In this document: in pieces, positions 25,901 to 40,900 of the stretch
Layout of the letters: each line of letters begins with the position of its first letter
Position numbering within the stretch: position 1 is the first letter of the stretch
Position numbers and translations under genes: made by a program
Source: Atrichornis clamosus
Taxonomy: Eukaryota > Chordata > Aves > Passeriformes > Menuridae
Direction: 5' to 3'
Assembly: GCA_013400975.1 (NCBI GenBank)
Contig: WBMZ01000177.1
Location: forward strand, 1 to 64,000
Length of the DNA: 64,000 bases
Notes under the pieces: generated by a model
What the model was told of the DNA's origin: nothing
What the model saw: only the letters and a program-made list of their open reading frames with translations
Database searches by the model: none

Positions 25901-28900
25901 AACACATGAAGTGCTGCTAGCAAAAAACCAGGAATCTGATGTTCAGAATGCTGTGGTAACAAGTATTTTCTATAGGAGGAAGCTCCACAGTTCAGTTCTC
26001 ATATCCAGGTGACTTGCTTCATGCTTATGTATGAATCACCTCTGCTAGCCAAGAAGGAACAAGGCTTTGCACCAGACTGAGCAAAATACACACTCTCCTT
26101 CCTCCTGTGGCCTGCCACATGCCCTGCCCAGACAACAGCACAACCCAAGAGAGGCTCACACAGCACTAAGAACAAAATTTATGGTACAGAAAGAAATTTA
26201 ATGTACTAAGAGAACCTTAGGGCTTCTGCATGGCCCAAATTTTATTGTTCTATTTTAAGTAACATTTGTTGCTCTGTGTCAGCAGCTCTCCACACCCTGG
26301 AAAACAACGGCTGCTCCTCTCTCACCAGCTCACTAAGAAGCCATTCTTACTGGAAGAGAATTTCAAAAAGCTCATCCAAAAGTGCTGAGTATCCCCTATG
26401 GAGGCCTCCACAGCAATGGCAAGCAACTGTGAGTCCAGGGAATGCCCTGGGTTCTTTACAAATGAATTTGTTTATGAGACCACAAGCACTGGTAGGACTA
26501 CTCTGTTCCATTTCTGGCTGATGCCGCTGTAACTATCTTGACAAAATCACAGTTTGAATAAATAATAAAAATAAACAACAGTAATAAAAAACAGATCAGT
26601 AAAGTAGACATCCCCTCCACACAACACACCCCTCGATCCATTAGAGGAGTAGAGCCTGCCTGTGAGCCTACCCCTAAACACACCCAGCTCACCTTTGGGA
26701 GGTGACCAGTACAATCGAAGTCGTCTGTAAAGCCTCACATACAAAGGAGGTCTGGACAGTTTCTCCTCTGGCTCTTCTGGAGGTCTCTCAGTTGGACCCA
26801 CATACCTGAGCGCAGCTTGATGTTTCTGAGGCCACTCCTTGGATTTACATGAAAAGGAAAGACAGAAGATAAAGGGCATTTTGTTTAGCTTTTACCTGTT
26901 TATTCTGTTCAGCACTTAGCCTATTTATTCTGTACTCCCATGCACTCCTGCAGAGCTACCCAGACCCCATCACTGCCTCAGTCTACTTTATGGCTCTCCA
27001 GCTTAGAGATTCTTTGGTGAGATGGTATTTTTGCAGTTTCAAAAGATTACCCACAGTTCCCAAGTGCACTGATCCACTCCTTCCCCGCACAGAAGTGAGG
27101 CCTTTACCCCTTTATGAGCAGAGGGTGAAGGGATGTTTTCTTTGCTGCTGATGTGTGGCAGGGTGACACAGCTGCTTCTGGCTGGAGGGAACAACCAAAA
27201 CCAGCAAGGCCAACATTAATGTCTGAAAGCACCATTGTTTTCTGCGTGGCACAGAGGCAGCCTCAAAGAGCAACTGCTCAGCGGGATCCAGTGCAAACTG
27301 ACAAAGACTACAGTGCTGTGTGCAGCCAAGGGGCACTACAACCTGACAGGCCTTTGTTTTCAGCAACTCAAATAATCCAGATCTGACCTGATAGTCAGGT
27401 GCTTATGTACAGCAACACAACAGGTCTTAAGGCAAGTCACGTGAGCTTTATAAAGCATCTTGAGGGGGGCGGGGGGGAAAGAAGTACAAACACATTATTC
27501 TTGGTGACATTTCAGATTCCAGTACTAAGGCTACAGAAGAACCTTAGCTTCTGAAATATCTCCAGATGCCGACAAAGTTTATTTCTTCTCACTATTTTGA
27601 AAATAATTTCTGAAATGCTCCAAACATAGGACGTAGGGAGGGAATAATTTAATTGTTTTTTAAATGTATATACTAGAACAACACAGTGAAGACCCCACAT
27701 GAATTCAATAAAATTATTTTTCTATGTACAAAACTTCAGAAGTAGTATTAGATCAAATAGCACAGGTTGTTAAGCTAATTCACCTCACACCTCTGAGACC
27801 AAGGAAAGACTCCACTATCATACTTACATAATAAACAGGACAAACAGAGGTCGCATCAATAGGGCAATACATGAACAATAAATATTAATGATTAAAGGGA
27901 AAAGCAGCAATGCTGTCATAATTTAAGCCTGTGCATTTTAGAAGAGATTATAACTCTCATAACAATATCAGAGGTGAGCTCTTTCCCATTACACTTTTTC
28001 CAGCTACAGGTCATCCTGTTCCAAAAGACACCTACAGTAAAACCAGAAAATATGAAGTGTGCAAGCCAGGAAGATATTAAGCTCAACAGGCTGGAGCCAT
28101 TTCTTGTAGAAATTAAAGAAATGATAACGTAAGAGGCACATAAAGCAATGAATACCACAATTAGGGGAGATCAGGTAGAAACTTTTCTATCTTTATAGCA
28201 GAAAAAGTGGGCACTTCTCTTTAACCTTCAGCAGGTTAAACAGATCTTTTTAATGTATAATGAATAATTCACCAGTGAACTCCACTATCACTGCCCCTAG
28301 CTGAGGCTAAGGACTCAACACAAGTGAGAAAGGGGCTGGACAGAAATGAAGAATAGGTTTCTACCTAGAATGTCAGCATACAGAAATCATAATCTCAAAT
28401 TTTCTGGGGATAGGGGGAGGGAAAAACCACTCCAACGTTCCTGGATACATTACAATTAAACTCCCCTTTACAGGAGTTTCCTACAAAGGAAGCATTGGCA
28501 CTGTCACAGACAGCATGGCTAGACTGCACTATTTGATCTACTGCACCAGCTCCTGGGTATTTCCACTGCCTTTCATGAGGTTCCTCATATGTTCAGAGAA
28601 CGGGAAAACCATGTGAATGAAAATGCCTCACCTTTCATGCAGGTCAAATTTTAATCTTTCCAGGATTAATTTTAAGCAACAGAAAAGTTTAAGGCGAGAT
28701 ATAAGCTATTAATCTTCATGTTCATTTTACTACACAAGGAAGCCTGATTATCAACGTGCATGAACAGTCTAATGATAGACCCTTCTGCCAGATGACTAAA
28801 TCAGAGTGAAATGTTATCGTAGGAAAGACTGTTGAGAAAAGGTGGCTGAGCACTTTAATGCTTATCTTCACCACCACTGCTGCCCACTAGTTTCTCTGGG

Positions 28901-31900
28901 GGTTATTGGCTTCCCCTGGCAATCTCGCAGCAATGGATCTTCAGTAAAGGAAATTTTTTTTAAAAGCATTTCTCTTCCCCTTAGTCTCTTCAGAAGTAAG
29001 TCTATCAATTGGTAGGCTTTTTAACAAGTTGAGTTGCACTCCCATTTTATATTGTTAGCAGAATCCTTCACAAAAGCTTGCAGATGAATCATACAAAGCG
29101 AAGTCAGCCTTTTCATTTCCCAAACAAACACTTTCCTCACAATTAATTTTTACCTTAAATGTGCTGAAAAAGTGAGCTGCTTTGGTTTTCAGAGGCCCAA
29201 GGTACCAGTACCTGAAAAAAGAACACAAATAGAACTTCTAAGATATCCAGGGGTCAATATGGGGAAAGGGAGAAACTTTGCATGAAGCCAGAGCACACAG
29301 ACTTGTTCACCCTGAGTCAGTGCTCCCTGACAACCTTTAGCTTTTTGAGACTGTAAGACAATTTCTACACATCACCAGTGGCTTAGCAGTGACATCCCCT
29401 TCCTGAGTTACAGATCACCAAAATGCAGTGTACAATCTTCACTACAGGCAGTGGGACATCTCACTAGCAGAATTTTAACCTCTTTGTGTGAGACAACTGG
29501 GATGATTTAAAGGTCTGTGGTCTAACAGCTGGTGGTGTGCATTCCCACAATATGCAATAAAGCATACTTCCAAAGGTTGAAGGAAATAAACAAAAAATCA
29601 AAAGCTTCAGTGACAGAAGAACAGAACCAGCAAACATTCATTTGTCCCAAAGGATTTTCACATCAAAATCAATGTTTTACAAAATAAAAATGCTGCCAGC
29701 CACACAGCACTGTATAGAATCTAAAAATGTGACTGTATTTAGGCAGGCTTGGTGCACATTTTGATCACTGTCTTCCACCAAAGAGGGTCAACAAAGCACA
29801 TAAACACCACCAGCTCAAGAGTACTGCAAATCTAAGTATATCATTAACTATTAAGGTGTGCAACTGTTCCACCACTCCCCTCAAGCCATGAAATTGTCTG
29901 TAAAATAATAACATAAAACAGCACCAAGTCTCCAGTAGGACAATGCTTAGCAGAGGGATAGTCAGACACATTTCAGGAACTGTGTCTTACGGCTTAATTC
30001 CCTTTAAGTAGGTGTCTTCTTTTCAGCTGTACTGGAATACACCAAATGTTAATTTTATCCCAATAACCCATCTCTCACAGGGACCAAAAGTGGATCAGGT
30101 GAAGTATAAAAACAGGACAAGCACACGTGGATCTTGTTCCAAGCAGACTCTGAGCACCCATTCATTTGTTGCTGAAGTGCTTTCCAGGCTGGGCAGGTTT
30201 CTCTGCATTCAAAAACATTTATGGAAGGAAGCGAGGTTTGAGGATGTTCATGTGCCTCACACACAAAAGGTGCTGTCAGGCCTCCAGCACTGAGCCCAAA
30301 AGACTCTTATGAAAGGGAAGTGCTGCAGGGAAAGATGAGAAGGCTGACACCTGGCAAAAAACAGGGAATGGGCAGGAAGCCCAGTCAGAGTGCAGAGCAA
30401 AGAGAAATGCACTTCCTTGAACCTGGGGCTGCAATTAGCAGGAGAGCCAGCAGCACAGCCAAGTCACCACCTACACAACCTACCAAGAATGTCCCCTTCT
30501 CCACAGGGACAAACACCCTGACCATTTACTGCATCTCCCCCAACACGCATCACCTCTCAAACCTACTCAAATATTTGCCAGCCAGACTCCAGAGGTCTGC
30601 TACCCCTTCCTTCCTGACAAAGATGGTTCATTCACAAAGCACTTGGCATTTCCTTACAGCTGCACTGCAGAGGCATGTGCTGCATTTCTTCCGTAAGAGT
30701 TTGGGAAGTGAGCTGTTTTGGCCCTGCTGCCCCTTCACCAGATAATCCTTGTTTTTTGATACACAGACAGTGACATATTAAATGTCCATTTGGAGAAGGC
30801 CCAATAATTATGAGTTTAGCATTCAGAGAACAGTCATCAGACAGCACAGTCCATGCCATTTCTGGCAGAACTGAAGGGCATTTCTGCTGCATCTGATGTC
30901 CCTTGTTGGAATTGAGTTACAGACTCCGCATGCACCTTTTAACTGGCAGATGATGAAAAACAATGGCCAATTACTTTACTTAGACTTTACTCAAGGGAGA
31001 GATTTTCCCCCTGTTACAATCTGAATAAAGTTCCAGAAGCAGATACTACAAGGCAAGAAGAAAGTAAACACTTAAAAGAACAGGTCAGCACCAAATAAGT
31101 GTTTATTTCAAATTACAAAAATTCTGATATATCTTACACTCCCACGTGTGTAATGCGAGACGTAACAAGTGTGGGTGCCTCTGCCTGTCAAATGCCTGCA
31201 CTCAAAAAGAGACTTACTTAAGAGAGAGGGGTATCTCTTTATAGGCAACAGATGCTAAAAAAGGTACAGTTTCAAAAAACAGTATTTTCTTACTTGCTAA
31301 CTTTAACTTCTGCATCTCTGTAAGATCCCCATCTTAAACCAGAGACTGCAAACACAGGCTGTTCCTTTTCTCCCTGTAAAGAAAAATAAACAGTGCAAAA
31401 TTGCTTTCTCTTACCTTGTTATCAACTCTATTTTCTGAAGTTGGAAAATAGCATTTCTACATAAAAACTGATTTCTGATTAATCTCAAAAGTGAAATTTA
31501 ACAGAAAAGGTATGATAAACAGCTAACTGCAATAAAGCTTAGCAGAATTCAAGTATTGTACATTCCATCTGCTCCAGAGAGGAATATAAGAGGTGAAGTT
31601 TTGAAGAGGTAGACTGAGTTTGACTGCACACCCAGCAATGGCCATTTCGTTTTGTGGATTTGACTGTCAGCCAAAAGCAAGGAGCTCTCGCTGCAGAAAT
31701 GTCCATTCTACAACTGAACAGAAAAATAATATTCAAAAACCATACAGGGCATAGTCAAAGGCTTTCCCATTTTATATTTTTCAGTCAAAGAAAGCTATTA
31801 ACTTCACAATACATACGAATGCAACAAATCAGCAGACAGCTACTGCTCTCTCTCACCATTGCTACAGAAATATCCCTGTAAGTTTTGTATTCACCAACAC

Positions 31901-34900
31901 TCTCTGAATCTCAAAAAAGGTGATGTTCAGGAATTTTAGTGGCTTTTTCTGTTTAAACTGTCTGATGTCATAGCACATGGTGGAGAAATGACTGCCACCA
32001 GAACTGCTGATACCATAATCCAAAATTCATAACAGCAATACACAGAGGAAAACTAGTCAATGTAAACATAAAAACGTAAGAATAGGAAAGTTTCAGGAAT
32101 GTTGGGTTGCAAATAATTGATGCTTTTACCTTGATCTGCAAGACATCAAGTGGAACTGTCTCTCCTTTCAAAATGGCCAATGTAGCATTAGTAATATGTC
32201 TGCAAAACGAACAGAAAAAAAGCAAAGGAAAACAAACGGGAAGAAAGGAAATTAGTAAGCTTAAAATTACATTTTTTCCAGCAAATTCCACTATGAGTCC
32301 AGGTGGGGCTTTTTTTCAGCAGACATAAAAACCCCAGGGAAATGTGCGCCACTTAACTGAAATCAGAAAGCAAAATGGGTGGTTGCAACACATGACAAAG
32401 CCTGTGTCCTAACAAATAGCAAAATACACAAAAAGCAAGAGGAAATTCTCAGCCTAAGCTTTTCAGAGATTCCTCTTTCTTGAGCTAACCTGGCAGATCA
32501 CATGCAACTGTGTTACTTGCTGCTTGGGATACTTAACATACTAAGCTGCCAAATCATGGTTCTACTTTAGTGGTGGCAAATGTTACAGCCTGGGACAGAA
32601 GGGGACAGCACCAGACTGGTCTCAACTCACGTGTCTGGGATTGAACTGCACCAGCGTGTGCTAATTTGTTTTGGAGTTTTTAATCAGCATAAATCTACCT
32701 CTCAACAGTGCTCATGTCATTTGGGTCTCCATTAAGTTGTGGACAGTAGCCAAGGCACTTTGTCATTTCATGCTGTAAAGATTTTGTAACCAAAGTGTTT
32801 AAAAGTCCATTAAATAGTCTATGTTCAAACTTTGAAGCATATACTTGATTGAAACCCCTTCCTTGTTTTCAAAGTTGGGTAAAATTTAGTTTTCACATTG
32901 CATACATTTCCTGTGTCTCACCTGGACAAGGAAAAAATGCAGTTTTCAGATCCAGTCCAATATTCACGTGAGTCAGGGGGAGAAATTGCCCTTGGTTTCA
33001 TAAGGATTAGAATACTGAGACAGATAAGGAAGCTGTTCTTCCCACAGCCCATCTTTTCTCCCAACTCTTATCTTTCTGTAAGACCTTTACAATTCCAACA
33101 CTCCAAAGCAAGAGCGTACTGAAGAAATCAAAGCACAACTATTTCTTTTAAAAATATCACCCCTGCACTTAACTCAGGTTCTGTTACTGGTGCGGGTTGT
33201 TAAGCAGCCTATTGACCAAATTACCTTCAACTTCACCAATATGCTGCAGTCTCACTTGCACAGTTCATTACCTTGGGACAAGGAGATCATCCATCTCAAA
33301 CAGTTTCTTTAGAAACGTAAATTATTATTTTAATCTTAGCTGCTGATTACAGCCTTGTCCATCTTTCTGAACTTCAAAGCACTCTGGTAGTTTTAATCAA
33401 GGATGTTATGCCAGTTGACTTGTGGTTTTATGCATGATGGATACCAGCAAGGGTTCCACAAAAAAAAATGTTAATGAGTTAGTGGGAAAGTGAGAGTGAA
33501 GAGATTTCAGGATCAAGAAGAAATATCTTTATCAGTATGAGAGGAGAGGAGGGGAAAAATGGAAAAGAAATGAAGTGTGGGGAAAAAATGGAAAAGAAAT
33601 GAAGTGTGGGGAAAAGAAAAACTACTGGACTGCCTTTTTTGCTTTAGAAGTGGACAAAACAATCTTGCAACAAACTGAACTGCAGGCAACAGATACCACC
33701 AGACTGGATCATAACCAACATGCTGAAGATAAGAACAGGGTTGTTGGATTGTTGCCAGCATCAGTCCCACCACAGGGAAAAGTCAGTCCTACTCTGCAAA
33801 AGTCAGTAATGGGATCCAACCTTTCCCGCATTCTTGTATGTCTTACTTTGCAGGTGCTAACCAGGTTTATGCAGACTGATTTCTAGAATTCTTAGGCTGG
33901 AGAAGGGACAGACTGGGAAAAGAAAGGGGACTTATTTTGTCATATCCTTGCTATATCCTTGTCATACCCTTTCTGCTATTCCTAAGAGACTGATCCTTTT
34001 AATCCTTTTTTTTTTTCCAACTCAGCATCACATGATCGCAGAGAAATTAGCCACAGCAAATGATTTCATGTTCTAATAATACATACATTTCCTTCTTTTA
34101 ATTTTTAGTCAGTTTTTGGAAGTCATTAACTCAGGCAAGTCCAGAGAATCATCAGGCTCTGCCCAGAGACTGTCAACTTCTATGTAACACAGAAGAAGAA
34201 AAGCATCAAGCTACCAGGAAGCACGGCTCCTTGAAAACAAACAAACATGTTTCAGAGACATGTAATACTTACTGGACTTGATTTGTGCTCTCAGGGTACA
34301 GTGTGTGGCTCAAAGTACAAGTTTTTCCAAGGGGTATGAATCCTATAGGAATCTTACTGAAGGCAGCCTGGACACACGAGGAGAGTAAATTAACATTTGC
34401 ATCAGCTGAACGAACCTTCCTGTGAGGAGATCACAGCTGTGTCTGGTATCACCCTTTTGGCACGGAGCAGCCAGGCACTTCCTTAAACGAGGCCGTAACA
34501 CATAATGACTCAGAACATGGCACCCCAATCTGTGAACCCACCACTGCCAACTGGGTACAAAGGAGCTCTCTGTAACCATTAAGAGCATTGTTACATTCAG
34601 CTTGGCAGCCACATCCCAACTAATGCACGGATTCTGTCAGTAATCTGCCGTCTTTCTTAATACTGACAGTGGCATCACAAGCTCTGAATCTCATTTATGA
34701 CTGAAGAAATCCCCCTCTGACAGAGTAACCTTGCATAGCAAAGAGATTTTCTCACTTAAGGAAAGGAAATTAATTGATTCCTCTGCCACCCAAATCATGA
34801 AGCAGTAGAAGGTCTAATTTTTGGCAGTCATTGACCATGTTACTTTTCCGTACCAGTGTTCAGCAAAAGGGCTTGTTGAAGGAGCAGGTTATTACACTAC

Positions 34901-37900
34901 ACCTCATATTAAACCCTGCTTCCTGAAGTGTGTCAGCAAATCCATGTAAACTACCACGTATCACAGTGCACCATCTCCCTCCTGGGCACTGCTGCCAGCA
35001 GCACCGGCATACCGGCAATCCGCACCGACTCGGTAACTCCTGTCTCACTTCATGCTCTGCCCTGCTATCTCTGTGTCACCTGCGAGTCCTAACACATCTC
35101 AAACACCCTTCTCTCATTCCTTCAGAAGTGTTTCACAGTGTGCAGGCGAGAGGCTGTTTGCAGCTCATGCAGTCAAGCTCTGCTCCCCTGGCTGCTAGAA
35201 CAGGGCTTCTGGAACAGCTTGTGCAGGCTCTTCTTATCCAGGCAACAGGGGTATGACACAACCGAGCGAAAAGGGGAGAGGGGCACAGAGACAGGGGGCT
35301 CAAGGGCAGATCTCTACTCCTAGGACAGAGTGACACGAAAGACAAGAGTTCCTTGGCTGAAGACAAAGCGACACAGTGGCAATACTATAGTGCAGAATTC
35401 CACCTGTAATTGTGCTGGATGCAGAATTCCCTACACTACAGCAAAACAACCCAAGCTACATCAAGATAAGAAGTCAAAAAAATAGAGAAGAGAAACTTCC
35501 CAGTAAAGCCTTAAAACTTTTCTTCCCTTGTCTTCAGATTATAAAGGTCTCAGGATCCAACTATAATAATACTAGATTTTAAAAACTGATGTCTCAGAAT
35601 TGATACAACTAGCCCTCCTTTAAAAATACTGTCTTAGTTGCAGAGTTCTCCTTGTCACATTCAGACAAAGCAAATGCCTAAACAGATACAATTCTGACTG
35701 CCAAGGGTATCATCATAATCTTGTCTGGATCATTTAATTGAGTTTTTGCCAGCTCCTGCCAGAAGGTTTTGGGAACAACAACTCCCTCCTTTCTTCAATA
35801 ACGCTATCCTCCCACTTTAAAAAGAAAAATCTCTCTCATTTCCATTCAGAGCAATCCACCTTGAGAGGTTAAAATTTGCTTAGTGCAACCATCTGCATAG
35901 GTGGGTATTCACTGCCTGAAAGAACAGCAAAGCAATCCCAAAGCAGTAGGAGTGTGACTATAACTAAATTCGGTTTCCAGCCTGTACAAATACAAGAAAA
36001 ACATGTACTTTTGCCCAATGCTTCTGCCAAACAAAGTGGCATGCACAGCTGGTCCATGGGTCTTTGAAAATTGAGCATTTGGCTTCTCCACAATCCCTGC
36101 TCTGATGCTGGAAACCTCCCAAAGCCACGGCTCGGGAGTCATGGCACTCTCTTAGAAAGAGAACAAAGAACAACAGGCAGCATTGCAGGACACTACCCCA
36201 GCTGACTTATTACACAGCAAGCTGGCTCCAGATTAGTAAGCAACGTATCTACTAAAGGCTGCTGAGGCCAACAGATCCCAGTGGATGCACAAGACGCTTT
36301 AAGAAATAAATAAAATTTTTAAATGACACTTTCTCACCTCATCTGCTCTACGGAGAAGTCCAGTTATAACCTGAAAAACATGGGAAATGCACAGCTGTAA
36401 GAATTTTATTTTTCAGTTACAGTAGGAGACTTATGAAATTCTTAACCACATTGACTCTCTGAACAGACTTAAGAAGCAGCTACTCTTTTATGGAAGGTGC
36501 TATGGTTGTTTACATGGGAAAGGAGGAATGTTCAGCCTGCAAACATGGTGGAAACAGAAGGGTTTGTGAGTGTGCCCCAGTATCTGCTGGCACCACAACC
36601 AATGCCACTGTAAATGTTTTAACACTGAATAATGCTCTGAATAATGCTCTGCATAATGCAAAACCAGCAGTAGTCAGTGCAATTAACAATAATTAATTCT
36701 AAGGCCAGAAGGAACTTGCAGATGTATTCTGATCACTTTGTCTTAAGGTCATGGCATTCATTTAGCCATTGTCTTATGAAACCAGTAGTTAGCAACAAGG
36801 AAGTGCTTGAATAAAATACAGTCTTATTTGAAAAATAGAGTATCCCCCAATTCTGCTGGCAGTTTGCTCCTGTCATTAATCATCTTGACAATAGGCATTT
36901 ATTAAATACGTTCCACACTTTGTTATCATTCCCACGTAATTTTTAAATTATCTGATTCCCACTTAGCAAAATACGCATTCCTCTTGGGGAGTACATAGGA
37001 TAGGAATGAACTTTGAAAATTCAACCATTACAACTATATTACACAGAAAGAGAAAGCTGGAATAATATCTCTCTAAAGAGTTTGCTCATTCTAGAATAAA
37101 GTTCTGGAAGATAGTTATGTCACGCATGCTTTTTGCCCCCACTCCCATCACCACTTTAAGACTTAATACCAATGAGCAAAGTGTTCCTGTCCTCAGAAGA
37201 TTGTAACATTTACTGAAAACACAGATACTAAACTGGACAAATCTCTAGTAACAGTTGTTATGATGCTGCTGCGTTGCACAGACTCAATCTTCTCACCCTC
37301 AACCCGACTATGATTCTCAACAAACCAGGCTCCTGCAGTACCTCTTGTACTGTGCCATCTCCTCCTGCAATAATGATCAGATCCGTGTTTTCCATTAATT
37401 CCAGCAGCTTTTTTGCTTGTCCCTCATAATCAGTCTGAAGAAACAGAAATCCAAACATGAGGACACAAATGATTATTGCTAGTATATCTCTCTTATAGAC
37501 AGAAGAATCATCCATCCATCTGCTTAACAGTTATTTTTATATAGGCACACAATACTGTATATTACTTACAGTGACAGAGATTTTTTTCAACTTATAAAAC
37601 CAGTCTGCTGCCTAGTATAATATGTGCAGCCAAACACACACAGGTTAAATGAAATATCAGAGTATATCTCTGTTAATTCGGACCATTTAGAGCTCAGACT
37701 TCTGTATTTGTGATGGGAATGTTGAATTATTCAGAGAGACATAGAAACAATTTCAGTGTAGAGATATAAGGCTATTTTTAATTAATCTGAACAGTTCAAC
37801 TACATGTCAAAGTTCCTCACTTTTGAATTCTTCAAGTTCAGGCAGAAATGACCATTTCAACAGCAATGGGCATGCACCACTAGCCAGCACTCAAATATTT

Positions 37901-40900
37901 AGAGAGTTTTCTCTCAAACATGAATTATAGAAGGGCTGCTTTAGACAGACAAACAAGCATATGTACTGCTTTAGCTGAAATTAAAATCTCAGTACACTGC
38001 TTGTAAATTAACTGTGAAGGAAAAAGAAAAGGATTAGGTACCAGCTTAATACCTCAGTATTTATTTCTTCCCATGAGATGTCTACAGGACAACTGATAAT
38101 TTCAAATACATACAGAATTTAATTTCAGTTCTTCCAAGAGGAGAGAGCAGAGCAGTCAATATATCTATAGTAGCAGAACCTATCAGTTCTTACCTTAACC
38201 ACAGTTACATCCAAGCCAGATAAGTGTAAAATTGGTGCAGCATTCTTTTCAAAGAGGTTCCCAGCTTTGCTAAAAATAACAGAGTAAAAACTATTTAATT
38301 AGTCTGTTGGCTGAAAAAACAAATCAAAAAGGAAAGAAACAAATGAATAGCAAGAAGAAATCTACTTAAAGCCGAGTATTCAATCTACACAATCAGTCAC
38401 TCAACCTGACAGTCAGGAAAGATGAGATTTCATGTGGTTCAAATGTATTACATTTCTAGTCTCATATTTCAGATGTCAGGGTTTTGTTGCAGTTTTAATA
38501 AATGCAGAAGACGTTATCTAACTTTCACCAAAAATAATTTTAAAAACCCATCAAAACAAAGTAAGATCTCCAGAAAGAAATTTATTAGAAAATTAATGAC
38601 TTATAGAGCACCAGCCTTTAGGACCACAAAGAAGGCCCATGGAGGTTTTCAGAAACACTGAACCCCCCCAATTATTCACTATTATATATTATTAAATAAG
38701 TTTAGATGCAACACTCAGACATTTTTTTGTTATAGGACTGATACATTTTATGCCTGTAATTGCATAATACAATAATTGTACCACTAACTATAAATTATTT
38801 ACACGTAGAAATGTGAGACTTTATTAATACTTTGCATTTTCCGGTCATGAGTGTTTTGAAGAAGAGCACGTATGTCCAAGCACTTCCATGTCAAGTATAT
38901 TATTCCCTTCATACTGATAGTAACAACTCCATGCCCCTCCACAAAACACAACTATTACAAAGCTTAGTTGATCAGCAGAAACAGACAGACATCATATCCA
39001 AGATTACAGCTTTTCTGCTAATGAGCACATAAAAATAGCAGCCGACCTCTTCCAGGAGTCTTGCTCCGAGCCCATATTTAGCCTCTCAGTTTGTGGGCAC
39101 ATCCCTTTCAAGGGCAGGTTCCCACAGAAGTAACATCACTTCTTGCCAACTTCAAGTCTTGAAGCAATCAAGGTCATCTCTTATTTCTATAGTTTTTGAG
39201 GATGGAAATATATTACATGCAAAGGTTTGGAAAGAATACAAAGGAATTCCACATACGAAGGAATGACAAAGGCCGAAATACAGGATTAAAAAAAAAAAAA
39301 GAAAAATATGTATATATGTTTAGAAATCATTCTCCCACCTAAGCAACAAATTTTATTTCTCATCCCTATATTTTTGGTGAAATAAAGTTTGGCATAGTTA
39401 CATAGCACCAGCTTGGCACCAGAGGGAGGCAAAAATGAGCTCAAAAATCTGGCTGGCTTTTACAGTGGATAGCAGAGCAAAAATGCAGAAAGAGTGCCTC
39501 AAATGGGAGTGCTGGGAAGGGGGAATTTTACCCTTTGCAAGCTGCTGGGTTGAGGAACACTGTTGCTTTCTTCAATGGCATAGTGGCAGGGATCAGCTGG
39601 TTGCCAAAAGCCTAAGTAAGAGAAAAAGAGCAGGGCTCAGTTTATCTTAAGCATACTGCTAAAAACAGTTCAAAATAATGCATCTCTACAAATGTCAATG
39701 GGCTTTCAAGCCTCATGACATTCAAATGACTTCCATCTTCAGCCATTGTACAGGTCTCCTATTCAAAGACCTGTACTCTTAGCAACAGCTCACATCACTG
39801 TCATAATTAGTCTTTAGCTCATTTTTACAATTCCACCACCATTTCATTTTTGTCAATCTCTGGTTTTCTGCTATGGGCAGAGATCCAGGGAGCTATCCTT
39901 GGTTCCAAGGTTACTTGATTTTCTTTCCTTATGTAAGTCTCATACACCTGCCTGCCACCTTCTTTCTGCATTCTTTCCCTTTTCTGAACTTTAATTCCTC
40001 TATCTCTTCTACTCATTTTAGTATTTTCTATGCTTCAGTTTTTGAAGATGTGAAAGATAATTACAAGAGAATCTACCTTGACCTATAAGCAAGTTCACTG
40101 TTCCTCACACTGTTTTCCCCCTAATATCTCTCTATAAAAATCACTCAATTCTTCTTCACCTTTTAATCTGACTGTGAAGAGGTGCCTTGATTTTAAATTC
40201 TTTGAGAGTTACTCCATAAGGCCTCTTGCACCTTGTACCTATTTCCAGAGCTGCTCAGCACAGGGGAGGCAAGGAAAGGCAAAGCTTCCATGCATGTTAC
40301 ATCCCACTCTGTTAACTTCTATCAGGTCACTTACAGGCATCCTCACTAACACACCATATCAAACTGGTTTTGAATACAAGGACAACAATGTTTTCAGCAA
40401 TACCACCCGGAAGTACCATAAATAAAGCAGGAACAAAAGACTACTGTGCTGAACATGGCCCAGGCAACCATTCCTAGCTTTTTTTCCCCTTTATCTTGAA
40501 AGTTAATCCTCTAGCAGGGATTTTTATATTGAAGAAGGAAACACTGTACACAAAGAACAGTAGATTTTAGCGGCTGTTAGTTGTTCAAACTTATAATTAA
40601 TTCCACTTGCAAACTTTGCTCAGGAAACCTCAACTTAAAGAAGGGTACAGGCTGCTTAAAGCATCCAAATTTCTTCTTCGAGAAAGAAAAAGGAATGAGA
40701 GAAGTTGCTGAGAGTAAAGAAATCTTCAAAGAAAGTGAAACAAATCAACAGCTCTTAAGCTTTACTCAAAGATCAGCTGGAAAACAGAACAACTTATTAT
40801 ATTGCAATTGTTGGGTGGGAATTGGGGAATAGAGGACCTCTAGCATTTTACAGATGTTAGAAAAAACTAATTATTTGTTTGGGGGGCACAATGTGATGTA

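Noticed and set aside
27464..27477. G6-C-G7 tract as a G-quadruplex
   Set aside because: There are only two long runs with a single interruption. It is not the four-run layout, so I would not call it a quadruplex without evidence.
37258..37515. 85-codon minus frame that contains AGK exon 5 with extra residues on both sides
   Set aside because: The flanking residues are intron translated through the acceptor and donor. Only 37342-37434 matches the family.
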